Shown: positions 25,570 to 34,213, numbered from the stretch's first letter. The stretch is 64,000 bases of DNA from Ruania zhangjianzhongii (GCF_008000995.1 NZ_CP042828.1:744001-808000), one strand, 5' to 3'. Translations and numbers: made by a program. The notes: generated from the letters alone by a model not told the origin.

Positions 25570-26792
25570 GCGACCCGCGGCCGATCTCCCGGCTGCCCGA
25601 GGGGCTCGGCCCGGACACCCTCGCCATCCGCGGGGGCCAGCAGCGCACCGAGTTCGGGGAGACCGCTGAGCCGATCTTCCTCACCCAGGGCTACGTGTAC
25701 GAGCATGCCGCCGATGCCGAGGCGGCGTTCGCCGGTGAGGCGGACCGGTTCATCTACTCCCGCTACGGCAATCCGACCGTGTCCGCGTTCGAGGAGCGGA
25801 TGCGGCTGATCGAGGGCGCTGAGGCCTGCTACGCCACCGCCACCGGGATGTCCGCAGTGTTCACTTCGCTGGCCGCACTGGTGAAGTCCGGCAGCCGGAT
25901 CGTGGCCGGGAACGCCCTGTTCGGCGCCACGTTCACCGTGCTGAACCAGATCCTCGGCAAGTGGGGCGTGCAGACCGACTACGTCCGCGCGCACGTGCTC
26001 GCCGACTGGGAGGCCGCGCTCGCGACCCCGGCGGACGTGGTGCTGTTCGAGACCCCGTCCAACCCGATGCAGGACGTGGTGGACGTGGCCAAGGTGAGCG
26101 AGCTGGCCCACCGGGCGGGCGCCGTCGTCATCCTCGACAACGTGTTCGCCACCCCGGTGCTGCAGAAGCCCCTGGAGCTCGGCGTGGATGTGGTGGTCTA
26201 CTCCGCTACCAAGCACATCGACGGCCAGGGCCGGGTGCTCGGCGGCGCGATCCTCGGCACCCGGGACTACGTCGAGGGACCGGTCAAGCAGATTGTCCGG
26301 GCGACCGGCCCCACGCTCAGCCCGTTCAATGCTTGGGTGCTGCTCAAGGGCCTGGAGACGCTGTCGCTACGGGTGCGCGCCCAGTCCGCCGCGGCGCTGG
26401 ATCTGGCCCGGTGGCTGGAGGAGCAGCCGCTGGTGCGCGGGGTGCGCTACCCGTTCCTGGACTCCCACCCGCAGGCTGCGCTCGCCCGGGAGCAGATGAG
26501 TGGCGGGGGCACCGTGGTCACGCTGGATCTGGATCTCGACGGCGATCCCTTGGTGGTCAAGGAGCGCACCTTCGCGTTCCTGGACTCGTTGCGGCTGGTG
26601 GACGTCTCGAACAATCTCGGTGACCTGAAGTCACTGGCTACTCATCCAGCGACCACCACGCACTCCAAGATTGCCCGCGAGGACCGGTTGGCGGTGGGGA
26701 TCACCGACTCCACGGTGCGGCTCTCGGTGGGGCTGGAGGACCCGGTGGATCTTCGCGCGGACCTGACGCAGGCCTTCGCCGCACTCAGGTAG
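25566..26792 (+). CDS. metZ: O-succinylhomoserine sulfhydrylase
   Basis: 408 aa PLP enzyme of the Cys/Met metabolism family. It has SRYGNPTVSAFEERM, the PLP-phosphate-binding TATGMSAV, DNVFATPVLQKPLELG, the Lys216 in SATKHIDGQGRVLGG, and a late SNNLGDLKSLATHPATTTHSK. These match MetZ, which makes homocysteine directly from O-succinyl(acetyl)homoserine and sulfide. ATG 25566 overlaps the rhodanese stop. It is controlled by the SAM-I riboswitch at 24770. Confidence 0.9.
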   Translation: MSDPRPISRLPEGLGPDTLAIRGGQQRTEFGETAEPIFLTQGYVYEHAADAEAAFAGEADRFIYSRYGNPTVSAFEERMRLIEGAEACYATATGMSAVFTSLAALVKSGSRIVAGNALFGATFTVLNQILGKWGVQTDYVRAHVLADWEAALATPADVVLFETPSNPMQDVVDVAKVSELAHRAGAVVILDNVFATPVLQKPLELGVDVVVYSATKHIDGQGRVLGGAILGTRDYVEGPVKQIVRATGPTLSPFNAWVLLKGLETLSLRVRAQSAAALDLARWLEEQPLVRGVRYPFLDSHPQAALAREQMSGGGTVVTLDLDLDGDPLVVKERTFAFLDSLRLVDVSNNLGDLKSLATHPATTTHSKIAREDRLAVGITDSTVRLSVGLEDPVDLRADLTQAFAALR

Positions 26793-26825
26793 CCGACGCC
26801 GCCAGATCCGCAGCCCTCCAGACAG

Positions 26826-26897
26826 GTGTCTGAGTACCTCCCGGACATCGGAGGACCGAATATTCGGCCCTCAGATGTCCAATCGGTACTCAGACAC
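26826..26897. terminator. 72-bp symmetric palindrome between metZ and upp
   Basis: Arms of 36 nt with no loop match at about 30 of 36 positions. The ends are GTGTCTGAGTACC and its complement, and the centre is a perfect CCGAATATTCGG (26856-26867). Convergent genes on both sides suggest a two-way terminator, but the size and zero loop are unusual. Confidence 0.65.
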
Positions 26898-26912
26898 GCG
26901 TGTAGCGGTGGC

Positions 26913-27551
26913 TCAGTCCACCACGCCGTAGAGCCGGTCGCCGGCGTCGCCCAGACCCGGGATGATGTAGCCCTTCTCGTTCAACCGCTCGTCCACAGCC
27001 GCGGTGACGATCTGCACATCGGGCCGGTCGCCCACAGCCTCCCGCACCGTGCGCACACCCTCCGGCGCGGCCAGCAGGCACACCATGGTCACGTCCTTCG
27101 CGCCGCGTTCGAACAAGTACTCGATCGCCGCGACCAGGGTGCCGCCGGTGGCCAACATCGGGTCGAGCACGTAGCACTGCCGTCCGGCGAGGTTGTCCGG
27201 GAGCCGGTTGGCGTAGGTGAACGCCTGCAGCGTCTCCTCGTTGCGCTGCAGGCCGAGGAAGCCGACCTCGGCAGTGGGCAGCAGCCGGGTCATCCCCTCG
27301 AGCATCCCCAGGCCGGCACGCAGGATCGGCACCACGATCGGTCGCGGCTCCGCCAGCGCGACGCCGGTGGTGCGTGCTATCGGGGTGTCGATCTCCACCT
27401 CTTCGGTGCGAATATCCCGAGTGGCCTCGTAGGCGAGCAGGGTGACGAGCTCCTCGGTGAGCTGGCGGAAGATCGGTGACGGAGTGCTCACATCGCGGAG
27501 CACGGTGAGCTTGTGGGCGATGAGCGGGTGGTCGGCGACGTGCAAGCGCAT
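26913..27551 (-). CDS. upp: Uracil phosphoribosyltransferase
   Basis: 212 aa. It converts uracil and PRPP to UMP in pyrimidine salvage. The PRPP loop D130-PMLATGGT and the C-terminal [17 protein letters not shown] that closes on uracil are both present, and length fits the family. The start ATG at 27551 is 6 nt from a TACACT -10 element, so the mRNA probably starts at the start codon. An upstream in-frame extension exists but has no family match. Confidence 0.94.
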   Translation of the reverse strand: MRLHVADHPLIAHKLTVLRDVSTPSPIFRQLTEELVTLLAYEATRDIRTEEVEIDTPIARTTGVALAEPRPIVVPILRAGLGMLEGMTRLLPTAEVGFLGLQRNEETLQAFTYANRLPDNLAGRQCYVLDPMLATGGTLVAAIEYLFERGAKDVTMVCLLAAPEGVRTVREAVGDRPDVQIVTAAVDERLNEKGYIIPGLGDAGDRLYGVVD

Positions 27552-27557
27552 GGGCAC

Positions 27558-27563
27558 AGTGTA
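27558..27563 (-). promoter_or_regulatory. upp: Leaderless -10 box of upp
   Basis: TACACT on the minus strand, 6 nt before the ATG. There is no clear -35. Confidence 0.5.
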
Positions 27564-27687
27564 GAAGGCACGATGCGATGAGAGGGTGCCGGCGGTGGCC
27601 GCCCACAGTGGGTGCCGTCGGTCGGCGGGTTCGGTGGCCGGCAAGAGTGGTACCGGCAGAGGGTGCCGGCTCAGCCGGGTAGTGCGG

Positions 27688-27993
27688 TCAGTCTCCCGGC
27701 GCGTACGACGGTGCCGGTGCTGCTCCGGCCACCCGGAAGACCAGGGAGTCCGGGTAGCACCACCACCAGTTCTCACCCGGCTCGAAGGAACGGACCAGCG
27801 GATGATCTTGATTGCTGTGCCAGTGCCCGGTGGCGTGCTGGCCCGGGGAACTGTCGCAACACCCGACGTGCCCGCAACTCATACAGATGCGCAGGTGTAC
27901 CCACGAACCGCCGCTGCGCAGGCAGTCCTCGCACCCGTTCGCTGAGGGCGTCACCTCGCGGGCGAGCCCGACGTGTTCGCAAGGAGTGTTCAC
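27688..27993 (-). CDS. UBP-type zinc-finger protein
   Basis: 101 aa that are almost all a ZnF-UBP domain. The Cys/His ligands appear in [31 protein letters not shown], and [26 protein letters not shown]. In eukaryotes this finger binds free ubiquitin ends; bacterial stand-alone forms are common in actinobacteria and have no settled role. GTG 27993 has GGAG 8 nt upstream. It is 34 bp downstream of the MFS exporter on the same strand, so the two may be co-transcribed. Confidence 0.88.
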   Translation of the reverse strand: MNTPCEHVGLAREVTPSANGCEDCLRSGGSWVHLRICMSCGHVGCCDSSPGQHATGHWHSNQDHPLVRSFEPGENWWWCYPDSLVFRVAGAAPAPSYAPGD

Positions 27994-28027
27994 GTGCCGT
28001 GCTCCTTCACCCGGGTGCGTGTGCCAC

Positions 28028-29536
28028 CTACGGTAGCTCGGTCTTGCGGGCTTCGCTCACGCCGAGCGGTGTCGCGTCCACTGCGCAGTGACGGCGCGGA
28101 CACGTCGGCCCGGGGCTCGGCAGTTCGGCCGGGCCCCGGATCATCAGCCCTGCGCCGACTCCGGCCACCACGAGCACGCCCGCGCAGATCGCCATCGCTG
28201 TCGTGAACGCCGGGCCCAGGGCCTCGGCGTCACTGAAGCCTTCGCCGCCGAGGCCGGTGAGTGCGGGCATGGCTGCGACGAGCACCAGGCCGCCGGTCCG
28301 CGCTACCGCGTTGTTGACACCGCTGGCCAGGCCGGCACGGGCCTCGTCCACTGCGCCGAGGACCGTGGCGGTCAACGGGGTGACGGTCAGGGTCAGGCCA
28401 GCGCCGAGAAGGGTCACCGGGAGAAGAACGTCAGTCACGATGGCGGGGTGGGGCCCCACCCGGCTGAGCAGGGCCACACCGGCGGCGGCCACGAGCGGCC
28501 CGAGGGTCATCGGGATCCGGGGGCCCCACCGGTTGCTGGCCAGGCCGGCCGCGGGAGAGAAGAACAGCATGAGGACCGTCACCGGCAGCAGCGCCAGACC
28601 CGCTGCCAACGGCGTCCATCCGGACACCACCTGCAGAGCAAGCACCAGCCAGAAGAACACTGTGCCCAGCGCGGCATACACCAGGAAGGTGGCAGCGTTC
28701 GTGGCTCCGAATCGAGGAGCGCGGAAGATGTCGAGCGGCAGCAGCGGATCGGCGGCCGTCCGCTCTCGATACAAGAACCCGGCGAGGGCCAGCACCCCCA
28801 GTCCTCCTCCGGCGGCGACCGTCAGCCAGTGGCCATCCTGCTCCGAGGAGACCGTCAGGGCGTAGGTCAGCAGCCCGAGCGTGAGCGCGGCCAGACTTGC
28901 GCCACCGAGGTCGAGCCTGCCGCGGGCTGCCACGTGGCGGGACTCGGGCACGTGTCGGTGGGCGATGACCAGAACCACCAGGACGACGGGCACGTTGATG
29001 AGGAAGATCCATCGCCAGGACGCCAGCTCGATGAGCCAGCCGCCGAGCAGGGGCCCGACCGCCCCGGTGATGCCCGCCAGTCCCGACCACGCTCCGATCG
29101 CCCGGGCGCGGTCCTCGGCACGGAACGCGGCTTGCAAGATGGCGAGCGCCACCGGGGTGAGTAGCGCCGCCCCGATGCCTTGGAGGGCGCGGAAGGTGAC
29201 CAGCATCCCGATATTCGTCGCGAGCGCGCAGGCGAGCGAGGTCAGTCCGAACCAGGCCACGCCGACCATGAAGACCCGGCGTCGCCCGTAACGATCTCCG
29301 AGCGATCCGCCGATCAGGACGAAGGCAGCCAGCGTCAGGTTGTAGGCGTTCACGGTCCAGGTCAGTCCGGCGACTCCAGCGGACAGCTGCTGGTCGATCG
29401 CCGGCAGCGCGATATTGACTACGGTCGCATCGAGGAACGCGACCGAGGATCCGAGCACTGTTGAGGCGAGCACCCAGCGTCCGGCCGGCTCGCCGTACTT
29501 CAGCGGCCGCGACTGCGGGACGCTCTCACCGGCCAT
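28028..29536 (-). CDS. MFS drug exporter, DHA2 family (14 TMS)
   Basis: 502 aa, with about 14 hydrophobic segments. The first helix contains motif FLDATVVNIALPAI, typical of DHA2 proton-drug antiporters. GGSLGDRYGRRRVFMVG (motif A) and GPLLGGWLIELASWRWIFLINVPVV (motif C) follow. It would export hydrophobic drugs or cations using the proton gradient. The specificity cannot be read from the sequence. The downstream small UBP-finger gene follows in the same direction. Confidence 0.9.
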   Translation of the reverse strand: MAGESVPQSRPLKYGEPAGRWVLASTVLGSSVAFLDATVVNIALPAIDQQLSAGVAGLTWTVNAYNLTLAAFVLIGGSLGDRYGRRRVFMVGVAWFGLTSLACALATNIGMLVTFRALQGIGAALLTPVALAILQAAFRAEDRARAIGAWSGLAGITGAVGPLLGGWLIELASWRWIFLINVPVVLVVLVIAHRHVPESRHVAARGRLDLGGASLAALTLGLLTYALTVSSEQDGHWLTVAAGGGLGVLALAGFLYRERTAADPLLPLDIFRAPRFGATNAATFLVYAALGTVFFWLVLALQVVSGWTPLAAGLALLPVTVLMLFFSPAAGLASNRWGPRIPMTLGPLVAAAGVALLSRVGPHPAIVTDVLLPVTLLGAGLTLTVTPLTATVLGAVDEARAGLASGVNNAVARTGGLVLVAAMPALTGLGGEGFSDAEALGPAFTTAMAICAGVLVVAGVGAGLMIRGPAELPSPGPTCPRRHCAVDATPLGVSEARKTELP

Positions 29537-29686
29537 CGGTCAGCCCTGGCCCGCACCGGCTGTGCACGGCACCGACCGGGTCGGAGTCCTCGTTCGCGGC
29601 GGCGCTCATGCTGACAACGTAGAAGAGGAGCTGTGCCACGGCCAGTGCTCGTGGCGGCACAAGGGGCGGCCGGGCAGACTAGAGGG

Positions 29687-30175
29687 ATGAGCACGGACGA
29701 GGACGCGATGGGTCTGGCGCTCGCGCAGGCGCGTGCGGCGGGGGAGCGCGGTGACGTGCCGGTGGGTGCGGTCCTGCTCGGCTCGAGCGGTGAAGTGCTG
29801 GCCGCGGCCGGGAACCGCCGCCAGGTCGACGGCGATCCCACGGCTCATGCGGAGATCCTCGCGTTGCGAGCAGCGGGGGTGGCGCAGGGTGACTGGCGGA
29901 TGGCCGGGTGCACGCTGGTGGTCACCCTGGAGCCGTGCACGATGTGCGCCGGCGCGATCGTGCTGGCCCGGACCGACCGGCTGGTGCTCGGTGCCTGGGA
30001 CGAGAAGGCCGGTGCATGCGGATCTACCCGGGATGTGGTGCGTGACTCCCGGCTGAACCACCAGGTCCAGGTGACCGGTGGGGTCCGCGCGGACGAGTCG
30101 ACCCGGCTGCTCACCGATTTCTTCGCGGCGCGGCGCGGCGGCGCACGGGAGGAGCCGCCCCGGCCGGTGGGCTGA
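29687..30175 (+). CDS. tadA: tRNA(adenine34) deaminase
   Basis: 162 aa cytidine-deaminase fold. The zinc/catalytic motif is H54-A-E56 and P83-C84-T-M-C87. The product makes inosine at the wobble position of tRNA-Arg(ACG). ATG 29687 is used because it is just ahead of the deaminase fold; the in-frame ATG 54 bases upstream adds a basic leader without family match. It is convergent with the sirtuin gene, whose stop lies 5 bp away. Confidence 0.9.
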   Translation: MSTDEDAMGLALAQARAAGERGDVPVGAVLLGSSGEVLAAAGNRRQVDGDPTAHAEILALRAAGVAQGDWRMAGCTLVVTLEPCTMCAGAIVLARTDRLVLGAWDEKAGACGSTRDVVRDSRLNHQVQVTGGVRADESTRLLTDFFAARRGGAREEPPRPVG

Positions 30176-30180
30176 CGCTG

Positions 30181-31014
30181 TCAGCGCAGGTCGGGCAGGG
30201 CCTCCGCAAGAGCGCGGAGGGTGGGAGAGGTGCCGGCGTCCAGCCGGACGTCGGCGAGCTCGTCACCGCGCGTGGGGCCGTGGTTGACGATGGCCACCGG
30301 CCGCCGGTCCCGGTGGGCGCGGCGGACGAACCGCAGCCCGGACATGACCGTCAGGCTCGATCCGGCCACCAGCAGCGCCTCGCTCTGGTCCACCAGCTCG
30401 AATGCGGCGGCGACGCGTTCTTTGGGCACGTTCTCCCCGAAGTAGACAATGTTCGGCTTGAGGATTCCGCCGCACCGCGGGCACGGCTGCACCCGGAAGC
30501 CCTCGGTCGAGGCGATCACCGCGTCCGCGTCCGGGGCGATCTCCACATCGGCGACCGCTTCGGTGAAATCGGGGTTGAGGGCGGTCAGCATCCGGTCCAG
30601 CTCGGTGCGGGAGAGGACCAGGCCGCAGCTCAGGCAGATCACCTCGTTGTAGTGGCCGTGCAGGTCGATCACGCGGGTGGAGCCGGCGGCCTGGTGCAGC
30701 AGGTCCACGTTCTGGGTGATCACCCCAGTGACCAGGCCGCGGTCCTCCAGCTGGGCGAGCGCTTCATGACCGGCGTTCGCCCGGGTGGCACGCATGTGCT
30801 GCCAGCCGACGTGGTTGCGGGCCCAGTAGTGGCGCCGGAACGCTTCGTCGGAGACGAACTGGTCGTAGGTCATCGGGGTGCGCTGCGGTGAGTGCGGGCC
30901 GCGATAGTCCGGGATGCCGGAGTCGGTGGAGATACCGGCACCGGTGAGTACGGCGAAGCGCAGGCCCCGCAGCAGGTCTACCAGCGCGGACAGGTCTGTG
31001 CTCACCGCCGTCAC
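30181..31014 (-). CDS. cobB: Sirtuin NAD-dependent protein deacylase
   Basis: 277 aa. The NAD-binding [15 protein letters not shown] (25-39), TQNVDLLH (100-107), the catalytic His119 in DLHGH, and a four-Cys zinc site (C127-LS-C130, and a later PCPRCGG) are all seen. YFGENVP and GSSLTVMSG complete the Rossmann fold. It removes acyl groups from lysines such as that of acetyl-CoA synthetase. The usual class M/III features are not distinguishable here. It has no partner gene nearby. Confidence 0.9.
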   Translation of the reverse strand: MTAVSTDLSALVDLLRGLRFAVLTGAGISTDSGIPDYRGPHSPQRTPMTYDQFVSDEAFRRHYWARNHVGWQHMRATRANAGHEALAQLEDRGLVTGVITQNVDLLHQAAGSTRVIDLHGHYNEVICLSCGLVLSRTELDRMLTALNPDFTEAVADVEIAPDADAVIASTEGFRVQPCPRCGGILKPNIVYFGENVPKERVAAAFELVDQSEALLVAGSSLTVMSGLRFVRRAHRDRRPVAIVNHGPTRGDELADVRLDAGTSPTLRALAEALPDLR

Positions 31015-31130
31015 TTTTCTCCGTTCCTCGAGGATTGGTATCGAGCCTACGGCCGACGCCGGAACTCACCCTAGGCGGCCGGGTCGCGGTTTTGGTCAGC
31101 GGCGCCGCTCCGAGTACTCTGGTCCGGCTA

Positions 31131-31219
31131 GGTAGCGTGTCCGAGCGGCCGAAGGTGCAGCACTCGAAATGCTGTGTGGTTCATAGCCACCGTGGGTTCA
31201 AATCCCACCGCTACCGCCA
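31131..31219 (+). tRNA. tRNA-Ser (CGA)
   Basis: 89 nt with the acceptor GGTAGCG pairing with CGCTACC, encoded CCA, long variable arm, T-loop GGTTCAAATCC, and anticodon loop CTCGAAA giving CGA. It reads UCG codons. A copy of its 3' end lies at 31697-31712. Confidence 0.95.
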
Positions 31220-31243
31220 TTGTGATGTCTCGCGACATCGTGA

Positions 31244-31284
31244 ACGGCTGAACCCCCGGTTGTGGGGGTTCAGCCGTTTTTTGG
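31244..31284. terminator. Rho-independent terminator after tRNA-Ser(CGA)
   Basis: Perfect 14-bp stem (31244-31257 with 31264-31277), six-base loop, and a run of T (TTTTTT). It overlaps the left end of the IS remnant, so that element may have brought it. Confidence 0.9.
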
Positions 31285-31605
31285 TTGGTAGGTGTGGGTG
31301 GGGTTGAGGGTGTGTTCGGTGAGGATCTGCCCGGTGGTGGCGTCGATGACGGTGGCGTGGTCGGTGTGGATCAGGGCGATGATTTCGGTGCGGGCGTGGG
31401 CGCGGGGCGATGCCGAGGTGGAGCATGTCGTCCTTCAGTGGCGCAAACTGATCTTTCGGGGGTGGTAGGCGTCTTCGCCTTCGGCCAGCCCGCGGTGGTG
31501 GAGCTTGTGTACGAGGGTCTTGGAGACCCCGTAGCGGTCGGCGACTTGCCCGTAGGAGAGGTTCTGGATGGTCACGGCTTTGGTCAGGACTTCGTACTTG
31601 GCCAC
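31270..31605 (-). pseudogene. IS481-family transposase, internal deletion
   Basis: From a GTG at 31605 the frame gives 56 residues (AKYEVLTKAVTIQNLSYGQVADRYGVSKTLVHKL and a stop at 31435-31437), the transposase HTH. Beyond the break another frame gives ATVIDATTGQILTEHTLNPTHTYQ, which resembles the conserved C-terminal end. The middle, with the catalytic DDE residues, is gone. Confidence 0.65.
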
Positions 31606-31912
31606 CGTTCACGATGTCGTGAGACATCCCAACGCCGCTCACCGCACCGTTCACGATGACCCGAGACATGCGTTCACGATGTCCTGAAACCAGACACCAC
31701 CGCTACCGCCATGTGATGAGGCTCCGCCCAGGCTTTTCGGGCGGGGCCTCGTCACGTTTCTGGCTGGGGCGGCAGGGGCGAGGGCTGTGCCGCGCGCTTG
31801 GCATGCTTCCCACCGCCGGTGCCGCGCGCTAATCCTCTGTCCGGATCGCACGCCCGCGGCTACGCTGACACCGCAAAGGGGGGCGGACTGATGAGCGGGG
31901 TAAGTGGAAACG

Positions 31913-32656
31913 ATGCGGTTTCGTACACGAAGTGGCGCGGCAGTGGCGGCTGCGGTTGTGGCGGTAGCAATGCTGGGGGCATGTGCCGACGAGGCGATCG
32001 ACGATCCGGAGCCGGCGCCGTCGGGATCGATTGCCGAACCCTCTGAGAGCGCGGGGGCCGATGAGCCGGCAGTGGGTAGGGAGAGCCCGTCGGAGGCGCC
32101 GGTCGACGACGCCGAGTCACCAGCCGACGCCGAGACGCCAGCTGAGGGCGGCACTGCGCCCGATACGCCGGATGGCTGGCAGACGGTCGAGTACAACGGA
32201 AGCTCGTTCTCCGTCCCGGAGTCCTGGGACGTGCCGTCTGAAGAGAGCGATGGGCAAGAAGTCCCTCGCCCCACCTACGGCAAGGGCTTCTGCCAGGATG
32301 CGCCGGACGAAGTGCTCGGATTCGCGACCCTGACCTGGGCTGAAGGCGTCACTGACCCTGCGGAGGCGGTCACGACCGAGGTCGAGCGGGCCGCCGAGAT
32401 GTTGTTCTCCGACCGCGCGTCGGAGTTGCAGCTCGGCGACGTTCGCCAGTCCGAGAGCTGGGCGTCCGTCCCCGCTACCCTGCAGCTCGCGCCGTCCGAC
32501 GATCCGTGCGAGGGCAGCGAAGCACTGGTGATAGCCATGGGGTTCGCGTATGAGGACGGCTCGGGCACCGGCCTGCTCATCGTGGTCGGGGAGCTCGGGC
32601 TGCCCGATTCGCCCACTCCGGAAGACCTGGTCGAGATCGCCAACAGCTTCGGGTGA
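31913..32656 (+). CDS. Lipoprotein of unknown function
   Basis: 247 aa. Signal peptide RSGAAVAAAVVAVAMLGAC with a lipobox; Cys is the lipid site. A Pro/Glu/Asp-rich linker of about 55 residues follows, and then a domain that begins DGWQTVEYNGSSFSVPESWDVPSE. That start resembles secreted beta-domain lipoproteins of actinobacteria. Two Cys residues (GFCQDAP and DDPCEGS) could form a disulfide. GTG 31904 is an alternative start. It resembles the lipoproteins at 19374 and 20398 in design (signal, acidic linker, Cys-pair domain). Confidence 0.75.
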   Translation: MRFRTRSGAAVAAAVVAVAMLGACADEAIDDPEPAPSGSIAEPSESAGADEPAVGRESPSEAPVDDAESPADAETPAEGGTAPDTPDGWQTVEYNGSSFSVPESWDVPSEESDGQEVPRPTYGKGFCQDAPDEVLGFATLTWAEGVTDPAEAVTTEVERAAEMLFSDRASELQLGDVRQSESWASVPATLQLAPSDDPCEGSEALVIAMGFAYEDGSGTGLLIVVGELGLPDSPTPEDLVEIANSFG

Positions 32657-32691
32657 GTGCGTCGGAGCAGCGAATCAGGCTCCGCCGTCAG

Positions 32692-32732
32692 CACATCGGC
32701 CCGCCCCCAGCAGGTGGAGACGGGCCGATGTG
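32692..32732. terminator. Two-way hairpin terminator
   Basis: Perfect 12-bp arms CACATCGGCCCG and complement around a 17-nt loop, between convergent lipoprotein and NlpC/P60 genes. Confidence 0.75.
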
Positions 32733-32755
32733 GACGTTCGGCGATGCTCAGCCGA

Positions 32756-33583
32756 TCAGGCCACCCGGATGAAGGTGGGGTTGTCGATCCAGATCGGGCC
32801 CTCCTCCAATGGTGTGCCAGGGTTGCGGGCCGCGATGTGCTGGCCGTCGCCGGTGTAGATGCCCACGTGCCCGGGCGCCCAGACCAGATCGCCGGGCTGG
32901 GCCTCAGCTGCCGACACGACCTGTCCCGCGTTGCGCTGGGCGTCGGTGGTCCGGGGCAGATCGATCCCGACCTGCGCGAAGACGTACTGGGTGAAGCCGG
33001 AGCAGTCGAAGCCGGACGGGCTCGAGCCACCCCAGACGTACGGCGTGCCGATGTACTGGCGGGCGACATCGAGGATGTCGTTGCTGGCACTGGAGCCGGA
33101 GGAGCTGGATGCCTCCTCCTCCACCTCGCCGCCGGAGCTGCCTGCGCCGTCGACGGAGGAGGACTCGGTGGACGAGCCGGAGCCGCCGGGGATGGTCAGC
33201 TCGTCGCCGACGAAGATCAGCGCATTGGCGCCGAGGCCGTTGGCGTCGATGATGGACGAGACGCTGGAGCCGTTGGCCGCGGCAATCTCGCCGACCGTGT
33301 CACCGGCGCTGACGGTGACCGTGGTCCCGCTCTCAGCACCGCCGCTTCCCGTGCCGCCGCCCTCAGCGGAGACGCTTGCGGAGCCGCCGCCCTGGCTGTC
33401 GCTGGGACCACCGGCGGGCTCGGATGCGGATGCACCGGGCGCGACGAGGCCGAAGGCAAGTCCGGCGGTGGCAACGCCGAGCGTGCCGCGGCGGGCGACG
33501 GAGGAAAGTCGTGTCGACGAGAGGAACGTCGTGGGTCGCACGTCGGCACGGTGCCGAGCGCGCGCAGTGTTGCTCATGGTCAT
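32756..33583 (-). CDS. Secreted LysM-NlpC/P60 peptidoglycan hydrolase
   Basis: 275 aa. A signal peptide is followed by a LysM domain (VTVSAGDTVGEIAAANGSSVSSIIDANGLGANALIFVGDELTIPG), a Ser-rich linker, and a C-terminal NlpC/P60 domain with the catalytic Cys in FDCSGFTQYVF, the His in PGHVGIYTG, and QHIAARN. It would cut peptide stems of the cell wall. AGGAG stands 7 nt before ATG 33583. A ydaO-type riboswitch precedes it, so synthesis should follow c-di-AMP, as in other actinobacterial wall hydrolases. Confidence 0.9.
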   Translation of the reverse strand: MTMSNTARARHRADVRPTTFLSSTRLSSVARRGTLGVATAGLAFGLVAPGASASEPAGGPSDSQGGGSASVSAEGGGTGSGGAESGTTVTVSAGDTVGEIAAANGSSVSSIIDANGLGANALIFVGDELTIPGGSGSSTESSSVDGAGSSGGEVEEEASSSSGSSASNDILDVARQYIGTPYVWGGSSPSGFDCSGFTQYVFAQVGIDLPRTTDAQRNAGQVVSAAEAQPGDLVWAPGHVGIYTGDGQHIAARNPGTPLEEGPIWIDNPTFIRVA

Positions 33584-33598
33584 GCTGCTACTCCTGTT

Positions 33599-33760
33599 GC
33601 CTGCGGGGTTAGCTGTCGGATTCGGGTCGGATAAACCCGGTTCGGTCGGAACCGAACTTCACCCCAAGGGACCGGCGCACCGGACCCGGTATGTGGTTCC
33701 CCCACCCCTGCCTGGTTGTGGGCCGCGGAAAGAGGCAGGGTTCGGCAGCAATCCGCGCTC
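33599..33760 (-). ncRNA. ydaO-yuaA (c-di-AMP) riboswitch
   Basis: On the minus strand the conserved blocks GCTGCCGAACCCTGCC, CAGGGGTGGGGGAACC, TTGGGGTGAAG, GACCCGAATCCGACAGC and TAACCCCGCAGGC occur in order. They match the ydaO family as known from actinobacteria, which turns off wall-hydrolase genes when c-di-AMP is high. It ends 16 nt before the NlpC/P60 start. Confidence 0.9.
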
Positions 33761-33784
33761 TCCCCACTGAGTGGCAGTGGGGAG
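33760..33784. other. Hairpin at the 5' side of the c-di-AMP riboswitch
   Basis: Perfect 10-bp arms CTCCCCACTG and complement with a 5-nt loop. It might protect the leader 5' end or be part of an extended aptamer. Confidence 0.4.
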
Positions 33785-34082
33785 CACGGCGACGATAACC
33801 ACGCGACCGCCCGTATGTCACGTTTCGATAACGGCTGCTCGGTGAGGCGGTCGCGGCGGAGGCTGGCGTGCACGGTGGCGCGGACCGGTCGCAGCCCCGG
33901 CGGTAGGCGGGCGGTTCTGGGCCCACTATCGGCACCAGGTAGCGAAAACCGGGGTGAACGTCCCCGGTCCCTGCGCCCTGCGTCCCCGGCGGGGTGGTCG
34001 CCCGATGAAGGGACACTGTGCCGCATCGATCGGCCGAAATGGTGAAAAATGTCACGGACCGGTCTCAAACTGGTTGCGGCAC

Positions 34083-34112
34083 GGTAACGGTGAGATATCG
34101 GCACGATAACGG
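34083..34112. repeat. Three GATAACGG-like octamers at 11-bp spacing
   Basis: GGTAACGG (34083), GATATCGG (34094) and GATAACGG (34105) repeat exactly every 11 bp. Further GATAAC(G/C)(G/A) copies are at 33794 and 33827. They lie in the 430-bp divergent promoter region (33785-34213) between the NlpC/P60 gene and a TetR gene. No coding is seen there. Spacing on one helix face suggests cooperative binding. Confidence 0.55.
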
Positions 34113-34213
34113 CGAATCGTCGCGACGGGCCCGGTGAATCAGCATGGGGAGATCTCCCCATCTGGGCATTCTCGGCGGGTGCTTCCCAGTTTTCGGCAGT
34201 ACTCTCTCGATCC

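Larger units (their letters stand above)
31224..31628. mobile_element. Internally deleted IS481-type element
   Basis: 24-bp terminal inverted repeats at 31224-31247 and 31605-31628 differ at one base. Inside are the N-terminal and C-terminal ends of one transposase with the DDE core missing. Two more imperfect copies of the right end (CGTTCACGATG) occur at 31648 and 31671. It now cannot transpose without help, so it behaves like a MITE. Confidence 0.7.
31205..31712. repeat. Duplicated tRNA-Ser(CGA) 3' end flanking an insertion
   Basis: The 16-base sequence CCACCGCTACCGCCAT at 31205-31220 (tRNA 3' end) recurs at 31697-31712, and the match goes on as (T)GTGATG. The 476 bp between hold a deleted IS element. 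The pattern looks like attL/attR of an element that has lost its integrase, or a long target duplication. Confidence 0.65.

Noticed and set aside
31285-31659. 124-aa plus-strand frame in the IS remnant
   Set aside because: It is the complement of the transposase pieces; the minus strand has the HTH.
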